In this document: in pieces, positions 1 through 9,292 of the stretch
How the letters are laid out: each line of letters begins with the position of its first letter
Position numbering within the stretch: position 1 is the first letter of the stretch
Source: a bacterium
GTDB taxonomy: Bacteria; Latescibacterota; Latescibacteria; Latescibacterales; Latescibacteraceae
Assembly (NCBI GenBank): GCA_021372535.1
Contig: JAJFUH010000206.1
Coordinates: 17,629-81,628 of the forward strand
Direction of reading: 5' to 3'
DNA: 64,000 bases
Made by a program: the position numbers and the translations under genes
The notes under the pieces: generated by a model
Told to the model about the DNA's origin: nothing
Database searches by the model: none
The model's input: the letters and a program-made list of their open reading frames with translations, nothing else

Positions 1-581
1 AGACGGAGAAGAATTGTCCTCGTGAGAAGAGCCCGTTCGAGCGCGTTTGCGGCGCAGTTGGCGAAGTAATCGACATAGGGCTCGAATTCCTCCCTGAACG
101 GAACAGCTTTGCCGCGCGGATTGAGCGCATTGATAAGCTGAAGAATACCGACAATATCGCCGCTGCTCGTTTTCAGGGGGACTGTCAGGATGGATCGGGT
201 GTTGTAGTGGGAAAGCTCGTCATAACTCTTGTCAAAATGGAACGGCAGATTCGGCGGCAGGGAATATGCATCCTGAATGTTGAGGTTTTTCCCCGTCACG
301 GCGACATATCCGGCAATCGAATTGTTGTCTATGGGAATGGTATGGGTTGTATAGATGAGCTTCTGGCCGGGAGCGAGATTCTTCCGGAGAGTATCGTTCT
401 GCGTATAGCTGAAGACGAGGTTGTTTTCACGTTTTATGTAGATGGAACCCGCATCGCAGTTTACAAATTCACGGGCGGATTTCAGGATTTTCTCCATGAG
501 AACGTCAAAATCGTTTACCTCGGCCAGCTCACAGCTGAGGAAGATGAGTTCTTTCAGGTGCTGCTGTGCATCAACGTTCAT
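1..581 (-). CDS. GAF-domain protein, N-terminal part (gene continues past window start)
   Basis: The minus strand reads open from an ATG at 579-581 to the window edge, about 193 codons. The translation begins MNVDAQQHLKELIFLS and continues with GAF-domain sequence (CDAGSIYI, FSYTQNDTL, SIAGYVAVTG, ILTVPL, GILQLINA). It is a close paralogue of the complete GAF/HD-GYP protein at 1188-2417: the two align residue for residue through ERALLTRTILLR, the linker that leads into the HD-GYP domain there. By analogy the missing C-terminus probably carries an HD-GYP phosphodiesterase domain, but this cannot be seen. GAF domains bind small ligands such as cyclic nucleotides; the ligand here is unknown. It lies in the same orientation as the two GAF/HD-GYP genes that follow, so a local gene family has expanded by duplication. 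Confidence 0.8.
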   Translation of the reverse strand, partial: MNVDAQQHLKELIFLSCELAEVNDFDVLMEKILKSAREFVNCDAGSIYIKRENNLVFSYTQNDTLRKNLAPGQKLIYTTHTIPIDNNSIAGYVAVTGKNLNIQDAYSLPPNLPFHFDKSYDELSHYNTRSILTVPLKTSSGDIVGILQLINALNPRGKAVPFREEFEPYVDYFANCAANALERALLTRTILLR

Positions 582-1187
582 AATACACAACCAATCCGCC
601 GCCCGTCTCCGGCCATCGTAAATGGAGTCCGGCGGCACAGTGCCGTCTTTTTTCTGCCCGTCCCTCTAATATATAAAGATAGTATCGAAATAAAAGAATA
701 AAACTTGATTAATGTTCATAATTTTTTTCGTTATTTCCCGTTTTCAGTCTGATCCTTCCCATTCACAAAATCTGACAGAACGCGGATATATTAAAGATTT
801 GAACGATTACTTATGATAGTATAAATAATAATTTATGTCTATTCGTGCCTTTGTGGTAATATTTTTCATGAATAATTCTCATGAACATAGATTGTGACAA
901 TAAAAGATGAAAACGTATATTAAATAAATCCGGTTATACGGTTAAATCTGCTAACATGATTGATCCCCCTCGGCTTCGCTGTATCTCCCTTATAAAAAGA
1001 AAGGGAGATGAAGAAAGTGCCCTAAAAGCCGCTCCCCCCTTAAAAAGGTGGGATGCCGGAAGACAGGGGGGATCTTTTGTGAGAATAAAATTCAAATTGA
1101 TACATTAATCAGGATAAATGTGCGTTGAGAACCCGAACTGACATGGAACCGTTCTCTTGCCGGTAAGATATGCCGTCCGGTATGCTT
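582..1187. other. AT-rich intergenic region with one C-rich palindromic repeat
   Basis: No convincing gene is seen in this 600-bp gap. Most of it is AT-rich and probably holds the promoter of the gene at 1-581. Positions about 960-1075 carry a GC-rich dispersed element bounded by gatccccct and agggggatct, with an inner hairpin tctccctt/aagggaga. It resembles the C-rich palindromic elements near 12.1, 13.2, 17.7, 32.5 and 39.9 kb. At about 840 there is a phrase like ttcgtgcctttgtgg, related to imperfect tandem repeats seen near 45.1 kb. Confidence 0.5.
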
Positions 1188-2417
1188 TTATTCGTAGCGC
1201 CGGCTGATCGCGTGTATCGAGGGCAGCGCGGAGAAAAACGCGGCGGCTATTTCCGGGTCGAAGTGTTTGCCGCTCTCTTCATGGATTATCGACAGAACGC
1301 GGTCTTCGTCGAAAGCTTTCTTGTACGACCGCTGTGACGAGAGCGCATCGTAGACATCGGCGAGCGCGACAATGCGGCCAAAGAGCGGAATGTCTTCGCC
1401 CCGTTTCGGGAGGGGCCTGCCGTCGCTGTCCGTTTTACCGGGAACCGGCTTCCCCGTGAAGGGATCGACATGCCCCGGATACCCGGCGCCGTTGAATTTT
1501 TCATGGTGATTGAGCGCGACATCCCGCGCCGCAACCTCGAGGTCCGAAAACGTGTTCAGAAACAGCCGCGCCCCGAGCACGGTATGCATCTTCATGGTTT
1601 CGAATTCCTCTACGTCGAGACGGCCCGGTTTTTTGAGAATCGTGTCGGATATGGCAACCTTCCCCACATCGTGGAGCATGGCGGCCATACGGAGCGTGTC
1701 GCGCTGTTTGTCGATTTCCGTCCGGGATAGCCCGTTTTCACGCGCCCATTCGTCGAATATTTCCACGGAATAACCTCCGACCCGGTTGACATGGATGCCT
1801 GTCTCGCTCGGGTCACGGAGTTCCGCCATGCTTATCATGCGGAGCAGAATACCCCTCATGAGCTGCGCCCGTTCGAGGCCGACCGCCGCGTTGCTGGCAA
1901 AATACGTGACATAGAATTCCACTCCGGGATCGAAGGGGATGATCGTTCCCTCGCTTGACCTGGCGTTGATGAGCTGGAGAACGCCGATGACCTGATTGTT
2001 GTTCTTCTTGAGCGGCACGGTGAGGATGGAGAGGGTACGGTAACGGGCGTTCTCGTCGAAACTCCTGTCAAAACGGTACGGGAGACTGCCGCTGAGCGCG
2101 TAAGCGTCCGGAATGTTGAGCATCTCGCCGGTAAGCGCCACATAACCCGCGATGGATTCGTTGCTGATGGGAACCGTGAAGGTATTGTATAAGAGCTTCC
2201 TTCCCGTTTCGAGCCTTGACTGAAGGGTATCGTTCTGCGTGTAGCTGAATTTAAGCCGGTTGCCTTCCCTGATATAGATAGAACCCGCATCGCAGCCGAC
2301 AAAATCACGGGCTGCCTTGAGTATCCGCTCCATGAGCACATCGAAGTCCTTGACCTCGGCGAGATCGGTGCTCAGCTTCAGCAGCTCCTGTAAACGTTCG
2401 TATTCATGCTGTATCAT
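1188..2417 (-). CDS. GAF domain / HD-GYP phosphodiesterase-like protein
   Basis: 409 aa. Residues about 20-185 form a GAF domain. Residues about 195-400 form an HD-GYP domain with the metal-binding HD pair at H249-D250 (MLHDVGK), a HHEKFNGAGYP signature at 304-314 and DVYDAL near 354. HD-GYP proteins hydrolyse cyclic di-GMP or related cyclic dinucleotides; the metal ligands are present, so activity is plausible. No signal peptide or membrane segment is seen, so it is probably cytoplasmic and gated by a ligand on the GAF domain. The start is ATG at 2417 with a GGGAG element upstream. It sits between two other GAF/HD-GYP genes on the same strand with gaps of 600 and 164 bp, so each may have its own promoter. 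Confidence 0.88.
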   Translation of the reverse strand: MIQHEYERLQELLKLSTDLAEVKDFDVLMERILKAARDFVGCDAGSIYIREGNRLKFSYTQNDTLQSRLETGRKLLYNTFTVPISNESIAGYVALTGEMLNIPDAYALSGSLPYRFDRSFDENARYRTLSILTVPLKKNNNQVIGVLQLINARSSEGTIIPFDPGVEFYVTYFASNAAVGLERAQLMRGILLRMISMAELRDPSETGIHVNRVGGYSVEIFDEWARENGLSRTEIDKQRDTLRMAAMLHDVGKVAISDTILKKPGRLDVEEFETMKMHTVLGARLFLNTFSDLEVAARDVALNHHEKFNGAGYPGHVDPFTGKPVPGKTDSDGRPLPKRGEDIPLFGRIVALADVYDALSSQRSYKKAFDEDRVLSIIHEESGKHFDPEIAAAFFSALPSIHAISRRYE

Positions 2418-2581
2418 GGGTTTTCACGCTCCCTGCCGGAACGAGCCATCAATAGGGAAATGCGCCATTTCTCCGCACTGGGATAGAGAGATTATCGGAG
2501 CAAAACGTGTAATATGGTTATTGAACGCCTGTAAGGAAAAAGGGATGCACCCGGCATGTAAAGGGGATGTATTACGACGGA

Positions 2582-4093
2582 TTACAAGTCCTTGTAGATT
2601 TCCTCGGAAAAATACAGCTCGACCAGGTCCTTGTCCAGTCTGCCGTGGTCGGCTTCCTCGCGCAGAATTTTCTCGGTGATGTTCAGCGGCAGCGGAGGTT
2701 TGTATGGCCTGTCCTTGGCGGTCAGCGCATCGAAGATGTCAGCAACAGCGAGCATCCGCGCCTGAAGGGGGATATCCCCGGCAGCGAGCTTCTTCGGATA
2801 TCCGGTGCCGTCGAGCATTTCATGGTGGGTTGCGGCTATGACGGGGACACGCACGAGCTCTTCGGTGAACGGTATCTTTTCGAGAATTTTAAGGGTATGA
2901 AAAACATGACTTTCGATCTCGGTGCGCTCTTCCTGGGTAAGGTTGCCCTTCCGTACGAGGAGGTTGTCCAGTTCGAAAGGGGTCAGTAACGGCTGCTCGA
3001 TTCCGGCCCAATCGACATACGTTTTCTGCCCGATTGTTTTCAGACGCTCGCCTTCCTCATCGGAGTAATATTTAGGACGGTTCAGGCTGAGGATCAATTC
3101 AAGGTCGGAGTCGACTTCGGCAAGCGCCGCGGCTGTAACAGCATCATTTTTCCTGTCATCGTCGGGAGAACGATCGGGCGTGTTCAGTTTGCGGAGATTC
3201 TCCCGGTTTTCGATATCGCGCTTGACAAAGCTGAATCTGTTGACAATGGCTTCGATTCTGTCATCCGACAGTTTGTTGACTTTATCGAGCACCCTTTCCC
3301 GAACACCGATTTTACCGATGTCGTGAAGGAGCGATGCGATCCGCAGCTCGTTGAGCTCTTCCGCCGAAAAGGTCACACCGGCGAAGGGTCCACCTGTCTG
3401 CCTGTTTATACATTCCGCCTGAAGCATGACAAGCTTCGAGACGCGTTCGGAATGTCCGGCGGTATGCGGGCTTCGGGCATCGATTGCCTGTGCCGAATAG
3501 GTGACGATGCTTTCGAACAGATTCTTGATATCCTGTATCAGCCGTGAATTACAGATTGCCACCGCAGCCTGTGAGGAAAGCGAGATTACGAGCTCTTCGA
3601 GGTCCTTGTTGAACGGTACGGGATTCCCGTTTGAATCGAGGGCGTTTATGAGCTGGAGAACGCCGATGATCTCGTCCTTGTGATTGCGCATGGGCACCAC
3701 GAGCATGGAGACCGACTTGTACCCCATCTTCTGATCGAATTCGCGCATGGTCTTGAGGCTGTACGGAACATCGTCGCCAACCTCGTCGAGATCGGAAACG
3801 TTGATGATTTCACCGGTCGACTGTACATATCCGGCTATGCTCTTGTGACTTATGGGAATTTTGATGGATTTGAACGGAACTTTTCCAAACCGGCGGGTGA
3901 ACGTATCGTTCTGGGCAACCTCAAACGAGAGCTCATCGCCATCCCGTATGTAGAGACTTCCGCCGTCCGAGCGGGTGAACGATCTCGCTTCCCGCACGAT
4001 CAGATCGAGAAGATTGCCGAGATTGTGCTCGGAGGAAAGCGCAATTCCGATTTTGTTGAGCTTACTGACCAGCGACTCGAAACTTTGATCCAT
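2582..4093 (-). CDS. GAF domain / HD-GYP protein with a long insertion
   Basis: 503 aa, paralogous to the gene at 1188-2417. GAF domain at about 1-185. The HD-GYP domain starts near 195, with H257-D258 (LLHDIGK) and the complete HHEMLDGTGYP signature at 423-433. Between these halves, residues about 275-385 are an extra, charged segment (SPDDDRKND, KYYSDEEGERLK) absent from the shorter paralogue; it would lie beside the catalytic pocket and may be regulatory. All expected metal ligands are present, so cyclic-di-GMP hydrolysis is the likely activity. Start chosen at ATG 4093, preceded by AGGGAAG seven bases upstream. The 190-bp AT-rich gap before it (4094-4284) probably contains its promoter. 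Confidence 0.88.
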   Translation of the reverse strand: MDQSFESLVSKLNKIGIALSSEHNLGNLLDLIVREARSFTRSDGGSLYIRDGDELSFEVAQNDTFTRRFGKVPFKSIKIPISHKSIAGYVQSTGEIINVSDLDEVGDDVPYSLKTMREFDQKMGYKSVSMLVVPMRNHKDEIIGVLQLINALDSNGNPVPFNKDLEELVISLSSQAAVAICNSRLIQDIKNLFESIVTYSAQAIDARSPHTAGHSERVSKLVMLQAECINRQTGGPFAGVTFSAEELNELRIASLLHDIGKIGVRERVLDKVNKLSDDRIEAIVNRFSFVKRDIENRENLRKLNTPDRSPDDDRKNDAVTAAALAEVDSDLELILSLNRPKYYSDEEGERLKTIGQKTYVDWAGIEQPLLTPFELDNLLVRKGNLTQEERTEIESHVFHTLKILEKIPFTEELVRVPVIAATHHEMLDGTGYPKKLAAGDIPLQARMLAVADIFDALTAKDRPYKPPLPLNITEKILREEADHGRLDKDLVELYFSEEIYKDL

Positions 4094-4284
4094 TGTCTGT
4101 CTTCCCTGGTATTCTAAAAAATTCTATCAGACTTTTATAATACTCTCGGAACAGTATGTCAAGGACATTTTAATATTCAAACGAACGGCATATTTGAAAA
4201 AATGATGTTTTTCGTAAAAAAAATCTCTTTTTTCAAGATTTTTTTATGCAATTCTCCTCTGTCTGTCCGAATTGTGTATTCGGA

Positions 4285-4671
4285 TCATCGTGTGATGTTT
4301 TGTGAATCTTTCCGGTGCTGGCGGGATGACATCGCCGCAAAAAGCGCTATTCCCAGTACATCCGCCGCAAAATCAGCAATATCGCACTGACGGCCCGGCA
4401 CAAAGAGCTGGTGAATCTCGTCGAGCGCGCCGTATGGGATGCCCGCCGCCAGCGACAGCATGTACGGATGCCGCAGAGGCCGGTAGAGACGGAATGCCCT
4501 GTACAGAAATATTCCCAGAAGCCCGAATTCCAGAACATGCAGCAGCTTGTCGAAATACGGGAAAGGGTACAGCCTGATGGCGCTCCCCGGCAGTGAAGAC
4601 ATGCCGAAAATGATCACTCCGTATCCTATGGCGGGGCCACAGTAAACAAGGAACGGATTCCGTTCATGCAT
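4285..4671 (-). CDS. VanZ-like membrane protein
   Basis: 128 aa from the ATG at 4671, which overlaps the purM stop (ATGCATGA, 8 nt), so translation is probably coupled to purM. A longer reading from 4713 would lie inside purM and is less likely. Four hydrophobic segments are visible, with the VanZ-family signatures DKLLHVLEFGLLG and DEIHQLFVPGRQCDIADF (acidic-His-Gln motif followed by a conserved DxxAD loop). VanZ-like proteins are inner-membrane proteins of largely unknown role; the namesake gives low-level teicoplanin resistance, and that function should not be assumed here. No terminator is obvious after it. Confidence 0.8.
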   Translation of the reverse strand: MHERNPFLVYCGPAIGYGVIIFGMSSLPGSAIRLYPFPYFDKLLHVLEFGLLGIFLYRAFRLYRPLRHPYMLSLAAGIPYGALDEIHQLFVPGRQCDIADFAADVLGIALFAAMSSRQHRKDSQNITR

Positions 4672-5707
4672 CGCCGTGAACAAGACGAACCTCCCGTGAC
4701 CCGGGCACAACACGGCCTATCTCGTAAACTTCTTCGCCCGATGAACGGAGAAGATTCGCCGCTGCGGCTGCATCCTTCGCGCCCACGGTGACTGTCAGGC
4801 CGATTCCCATGTTGAACGTACGGTACAGCTCCTTTTCGCTGAGACCGCCTGTTTTCGCCATGAACCGGAACAGAGGCGGGACAGGCCAGCTGTCCAGATC
4901 GATGAGCGCATCGAGGTGTCCCGGAAGAGTCCGGTCGATGTTTCCGGTGAATCCCCCGCCGGTGATGTGCGCCATTGCATGAATGGTGGTATCATCGAGG
5001 AACGGGAGTATGGAAGGACCGTACGAGCGGTGTACCGCGAGAAGGGCATCCGCTACTGTGGTTTCGGTTCCCGGCAGCATATCCCCGGGAGCAAGACCCG
5101 CTGTCTGAAACAAAAGCCTGCGCGCCAGGGAATACCCGTTTGTATGGAGACCGGTCGATGCCAGCCCCAGGATACGGTCGCCATCGGACACCCGCGAACC
5201 GTCCAGAATACGCTGTTCGCTCACGACACCGACGATTACTCCCGCAAGATCGTATTCTCCCGGATGGTAAACATCGGGAAGCTCGGCCATCTCACCCCCG
5301 ACGAGGGCGCAGCGGTTTTCCCTGCATGCGCGGGTCATCCCCGAAATCACCGAACAGACCATGGTATCGTCATGACGGGAATATGCCAGGTAATCGAGGA
5401 AAAACAGGGGGCGCGCACCCATCACAAGGATATCGTTGCAGCAGTGGTTGACCAGATCGGCTCCCACGGTGTCGTGACGGCCGGTCATGCATGCCACCTT
5501 GAGTTTTGTGCCCACGCCATCGGCCGAAGAGACCAGCACCGGCTTGACGATCCCCGAAAAGTCGGGTTTGAAAAGACCGCCGAACGAGCCGATGTCGGTA
5601 AGGACTTCGGGCCTGAAGGTCGAGCGGACCATGTCCCTTATGGTGCGTTTTGTCGCCATTGCGGCATCGATATCGACACCGGCTTCCCTGTATGCATCAT
5701 GCTCCAT
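4664..5707 (-). CDS. purM: Phosphoribosylformylglycinamidine cyclo-ligase (AIR synthetase)
   Basis: 347 aa, the normal length for PurM. It makes 5-aminoimidazole ribotide from FGAM with ATP, the fifth step of purine synthesis. Family landmarks are the start YREAGVDIDAA, SSADGVGTKLKVA, DLVNHCCNDILVMGARPLFFLDY, LVGGEMAELP, GLASTGLHTNGYSL and HITGGGFTGNIDRTLP. The start at 5707 has a strong AAGGAGG about seven bases upstream. No other pur gene is in the window. The only partner is the overlapping VanZ-like gene downstream, so purM is detached from any purine operon here. It is a soluble cytoplasmic enzyme. Confidence 0.96.
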   Translation of the reverse strand: MEHDAYREAGVDIDAAMATKRTIRDMVRSTFRPEVLTDIGSFGGLFKPDFSGIVKPVLVSSADGVGTKLKVACMTGRHDTVGADLVNHCCNDILVMGARPLFFLDYLAYSRHDDTMVCSVISGMTRACRENRCALVGGEMAELPDVYHPGEYDLAGVIVGVVSEQRILDGSRVSDGDRILGLASTGLHTNGYSLARRLLFQTAGLAPGDMLPGTETTVADALLAVHRSYGPSILPFLDDTTIHAMAHITGGGFTGNIDRTLPGHLDALIDLDSWPVPPLFRFMAKTGGLSEKELYRTFNMGIGLTVTVGAKDAAAAANLLRSSGEEVYEIGRVVPGSREVRLVHGDA

Positions 5708-6069
5708 GATTTACCTCCTTAAACCCAAATATATACCGGTAATCGTTCCACTTCAAGACAAGAGTTGACAGAAACGTTTAAAAAATGCGAAAGAGAGAAG
5801 AAGCCTTACTGCGACGGGGGTGAGTTTCTCATCAGCTATACCTCGCAGCATATGGCTCGGCACTGCATTATTAAAAAATGCCCGAAATTATATGAAATAG
5901 AAAATATTTTATATACATATTTTTTTTAAAAATATACAATTATTGAAAGAAAATTTAAAAATTTAAAAAAAAATAAATTATTTTATTTGTGTTCCGCGAT
6001 ATTTATAGTATATTAGCATATTACATTGTATTAGCCTGTAATTATTAACCAGATTGACGGAGGAATAAC
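5708..6069. other. AT-rich intergenic region between divergent purM and the ArsR-like gene
   Basis: Very AT-rich, with long A and T runs from 5875 to 6000. No gene is seen. It must hold the promoters of purM (minus) and of the ArsR-like gene (plus). A TATAGT near 6005 is a possible -10 box for the plus-strand gene, but no good -35 box stands at the usual distance. Confidence 0.45.
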
Positions 6070-6375
6070 GTGGTACGTTCATCATCATCAGACCTGATCA
6101 AAGAAAACGAGCTCGAGAAAATGTCCGAAACATTAAAAGCAGTGGCTCATCCTGTCCGGCTTCAGATTGTCAACATTCTCATGAGCGGCGAGCGTTCTGT
6201 AGGCGAGCTTGTTAAAACACTGGGAACCAAGCAGTCCCTTACCTCACAGCAGTTGAGCATCCTGAAGTCCAGAGGGGTTCTCAGATCGAGAAGGAACGGC
6301 AACGTCGTCTATTATTCTCTCGAGAACAGCGGTGTCAAAAATATAATGGCTTCGATTCTCAGTGAACTTGCATAA
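6070..6375 (+). CDS. ArsR/SmtB-type winged-helix transcriptional regulator
   Basis: 101 aa from a GTG start with GGAGG just upstream. Residues about 15-95 match the ArsR winged-helix fold: LKAVAHPVRLQIVNILMSG, then SVGELVKTLGTKQSLTSQQLSILKSRGVLRSRRNGNVVYYSL, which includes the recognition helix and beta wing. The metal-sensing ELCVCDL box of ArsR/SmtB is missing and there is no cysteine at all, so a metal sensor in the classical sense is unlikely. It may sense another signal or bind DNA constitutively. It stands alone, followed by a clear terminator. Whether it controls itself or the purM side is unknown. Confidence 0.88.
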   Translation: MVRSSSSDLIKENELEKMSETLKAVAHPVRLQIVNILMSGERSVGELVKTLGTKQSLTSQQLSILKSRGVLRSRRNGNVVYYSLENSGVKNIMASILSELA

Positions 6376-6391
6376 GATAACTTTTTTTAGC

Positions 6392-6430
6392 AAAAAAAGC
6401 TCCATGGTATTTCTCCTGGAGCTTTTTATT
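6392..6430 (+). terminator. Rho-independent terminator after the ArsR-like gene
   Basis: Inverted repeat aaaaagctcca / tggagcttttt with a 12-nt loop, followed by T-rich sequence, starting about 17 bases after the stop codon. The A/T symmetry would let it work from either side, but only the plus-strand gene ends here. Confidence 0.85.
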
Positions 6431-6433
6431 TTT

Positions 6434-6600
6434 CCGGTTATTCAATAAGCTCATAATCACTGATTTATTGTGCGAGTATTGTCATTCCCAGGCATGAAGT
6501 GAATTGGAAATCCAGTATCAACATACCTCTGTCATGAGCATCGGATGATGGATTCCCCCCCGATTAAAGATTCGAGGGTGATGTCTTTCACGAGAATGAC
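6434..6600 (+). repeat. Dispersed repeat, copy 1 (gtcattccc / gaatgac type)
   Basis: This stretch reads ggttatt..aataatcact..cgagtattgtcattccca..gaagtgaattgg.aatccagt..ctgtcatgagcat..gatgatggattccc. The same words in the same order occur on the opposite strand at 18966-19103. It is bounded by gtcattccc and gaatgac, so the element is palindromic at its ends. No coding capacity is apparent. The gap up to the next gene (7038) otherwise shows only AT-rich promoter-like DNA. Confidence 0.7.
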
Positions 6601-7037
6601 ACAGTAACAGGCAAAACATCTCATCCATAAGTTTTATGCCCTCATTGAATAACCGGATTTCTTTCTCCTCCTGTCGGTCTGATCCTGCTTTATTCCATCC
6701 TTTACCCGAGCACAACCTTTGACCCTCTTTTTACCGGAACGAGAAAGCGTGACTCGGGCGGTAATCCCCCTCTTGCTGTCGTTTGTGAACACTACTCCGC
6801 ATCCGGAACGGACCGTAATTTGAAAATCGGTACGGCAGTAAAACACATGATCGTGACTCCCGTCGGGGCTATTTCTATAACAAATTGTATAATAATAATT
6901 TATATCTTTCATTCTCTTGGGAAATTTTTTTCCCGGAATGGATATTTTTTGCTTGCAGTTCATGAAAAAAAAGGATATACTCTTTCATGTTTTTTCTAAT
7001 TATAAATTCATGATATAGAAAAAAGAGGTGGCACAAA

Positions 7038-8960
7038 TTGAATCAGAAAATCCCTAACGGGCAAAAGGGCAAATCTGTCAAAACCGTTCCCGCCATAACG
7101 AGAACCTGGGGACCTGTCTCAGACCTGGAACGTCATCTTCCATCCGAATGGTGGAAGACACTGTTCAACTCTCTCTATCTTAAAACCGATGGCGATGTCG
7201 TTGAAAATCCTGACAACACGAAACGTGACATCGACCTTGTCATGCAGATTGCAGCATTGGAACCCAATGACCATATTCTCGATCTCTGCTGCGGTCAGGG
7301 GCGGCATTCAATGGAACTGGGAAGACGGGGCTTCCGTAACGTAACCGGCATCGACCGTTCGCATTACCTTATTCGGCTTGCCCGGAAACGTGCAAAATCC
7401 GAAAAGCTCTCCATAACATTCCGTGAAGGTGATGCCCGCAGAGTTCGTTTCCAGGGTGAACAGTTTCACTGTGTGATGCTGCTCGGCAACTCGTTCGGGT
7501 ATTTTGAGCAGAAGAGCGACGACGAGATGCTGTTGAACAATGTTACGAACCTTCTTATTCCCAATGGGATCCTTGTACTCGATGTTGTCGATGGCGAATG
7601 GATGCACGATCATTTCGAACCCCGTTCTTGGGAGTGGATAGACCAGAATCATTTCGTCTGCCGTGAGCGCGCTCTTGCCCAGGACGGTGAGCGAATCGTA
7701 TCGCGCGAGTTGATAGCGCATGCTGAAAAAGGAGTGCTCGCCGACCAGTTCTATGCCGAACGTCTCTACACCCGTGATCAGCTCGAGAGTCTCCTCGATA
7801 CGTGCGGTTACCGTCTGGTGCATTTTCACAGCACGATCGAATCCGACTCCACGAGGGGTCAGGACCTCGGAATGATGGCTCACCGTCTCATCCTCACCGC
7901 ACAGGCGCCGAAACGGGTGGTGAAAATGACCCGCAAAAAAGCGCCGTTGTTTCCTCATGTCACCGTACTCATGGGTGATCCCACCCTTCCCGACCGTGTC
8001 AAGCTGAACGGGAAATTCAACAGCGAGGATTTTGAGACCATCCTGAGACTGAAATCGGCGCTCGAAGAGCTCGATGATTATACATTCACATATATGGACA
8101 ACCATCAGAATCTTATCCGTACTCTTCTCAAAAATCCGCCCCAGTTTGTGTTCAATCTCTGTGACGAGGGATTCAGGAACAACCCGTTTATGGAGCTCCA
8201 TGTGCCCTCTGTTCTCGAAATGCTCGATGTCCCCTATTCCGGAGCGGGTCCGGCCTGTCTCGGGCTCTGTTACGACAAGAATCTGACCAGGGCGGTCGCG
8301 GAATCCCTCGAAATACCGGTTCCCCTCGAATCGGTTCTCGGACCGGAAGACATAGCGGTGACCCTGCCGGCAACATTTCCCGCGCTCATCAAGCCCAATT
8401 TCGGTGACAGCAGCATGGGAATCACCAAGGATGCGGTCGTCAACGACACCATGGAACTCATGAATTATGTGGACTGGTTACGGAAAACATACGGCCAGTG
8501 TTCCATCCTTGTGCAGGAATTTCTGACCGGCCCGGAATATTCCATCAGTGTTATCGGAAATCCGGGGTTGACATACAGGACGCTCTGTCCGCTCGAAGTA
8601 GATTATTCGGGACTGGAAGCTGGCCTTCCGCAGATTCTCGGGTATGAATCAAAGTGGGACCCCGAATCGCCCTACTGGACACAGGTTTCTTACAAGCCCG
8701 CCAACCTCGGGGAAGACATACAGCGTCAGCTGATCGATTATTCCGTCAAGCTTTTCGAACGTCTCGGATGCTGCGATTATGCCCGGTTCGATTACAGAAC
8801 CGACAGCCAGGGAACGATCAAGCTTCTTGAGGTCAATCCCAATCCCGGCTGGTGCTGGGACGGCAAGGTGAATATCATGGCCGGGTTCGACGGTCTCCGG
8901 TATGCCGATCTTCTGCGGATGATCATCGAAGCCGCGCAAGAGCGGATCGCCGCACAGTAA
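7038..8960 (+). CDS. Fusion: SAM-dependent methyltransferase + D-Ala-D-Ala-ligase-like ATP-grasp enzyme
   Basis: 640 aa. Residues about 35-280 form a class I methyltransferase with the SAM-binding motif ILDLCCGQGRHSMEL (D82-G88), then VTGIDRSHYLI and a GNSFGYF/DVVDGEW region. Residues about 300-635 form an ATP-grasp domain of the D-Ala-D-Ala ligase type: FNLCDEGFRNNPFMELHVP, YSGAGPACLGLCYDKNLTR, FPALIKPNFGDSSMGI, ILVQEFLTGPEYSISV and the metal-binding EVNPNPGWCWDGKVN near the end. Both halves keep their key residues. The start appears to be TTG at 7038, with AGAGGTGG upstream; no better start lies nearby. It is probably a soluble enzyme that joins two substrates with ATP and methylates one or the product. 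The pathway is unknown, and no neighbour points to a cell-wall role. Confidence 0.85.
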   Translation: MNQKIPNGQKGKSVKTVPAITRTWGPVSDLERHLPSEWWKTLFNSLYLKTDGDVVENPDNTKRDIDLVMQIAALEPNDHILDLCCGQGRHSMELGRRGFRNVTGIDRSHYLIRLARKRAKSEKLSITFREGDARRVRFQGEQFHCVMLLGNSFGYFEQKSDDEMLLNNVTNLLIPNGILVLDVVDGEWMHDHFEPRSWEWIDQNHFVCRERALAQDGERIVSRELIAHAEKGVLADQFYAERLYTRDQLESLLDTCGYRLVHFHSTIESDSTRGQDLGMMAHRLILTAQAPKRVVKMTRKKAPLFPHVTVLMGDPTLPDRVKLNGKFNSEDFETILRLKSALEELDDYTFTYMDNHQNLIRTLLKNPPQFVFNLCDEGFRNNPFMELHVPSVLEMLDVPYSGAGPACLGLCYDKNLTRAVAESLEIPVPLESVLGPEDIAVTLPATFPALIKPNFGDSSMGITKDAVVNDTMELMNYVDWLRKTYGQCSILVQEFLTGPEYSISVIGNPGLTYRTLCPLEVDYSGLEAGLPQILGYESKWDPESPYWTQVSYKPANLGEDIQRQLIDYSVKLFERLGCCDYARFDYRTDSQGTIKLLEVNPNPGWCWDGKVNIMAGFDGLRYADLLRMIIEAAQERIAAQ

Positions 8961-9056
8961 AACGGGAATATGACCGGTCGCAGCTGAACCCTGCGTTTTT
9001 TCAAGATCATACACAGCGAACATGCCCGTCATAAACTTCGGGGGATAAAAGCAAAC

Positions 9057-9165
9057 CTCACCCTTCGATTCCCTCTCCTTGAAAGGAGAGGGCCAAAATC
9101 GGGTATGTTTTGAGGCCCTCCTTCGCCCGCGAGACGCAGGGGAGAGCGAGTCGGGAGGGTGAGGG
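9057..9165. repeat. GC-rich intergenic palindromic element
   Basis: The element is bounded by cctcaccct and agggtgagg, with an inner hairpin ccctctcctt/aaggagaggg. It fills much of the 330-bp gap between 8960 and 9293. Nothing coding is seen in the rest of the gap. Confidence 0.7.
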
Positions 9166-9292
9166 CAGAGAGCATTTACGGGCCTTTCTCGGAAAGAACG
9201 ATTGACTCCCTCCGTTCCTGTTCATATTTTTTACTCATCACCTTCACTGTTCGTATTGACCTTGCTCACGGGAGAGTCTGAGTTTACGAATT

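Noticed and set aside
207..701. Plus-strand open frame of 164 codons near the left edge
   Set aside because: It is the antisense of the partial GAF-domain gene, whose protein matches its neighbour paralogue well.
1470..2679. Several overlapping frames on the plus strand inside the HD-GYP genes
   Set aside because: Antisense shadows of strong GAF/HD-GYP genes; no domain, signal or ribosome site.
6518..6963. Minus-strand frames in the gap between the ArsR-like gene and the fusion gene
   Set aside because: They cross the dispersed repeat and show no domain, signal peptide or ribosome site.
7308..8201. 297-codon minus-strand frame inside the methyltransferase/ATP-grasp gene
   Set aside because: Shadow of a gene with intact catalytic motifs; no ribosome site or recognisable family.
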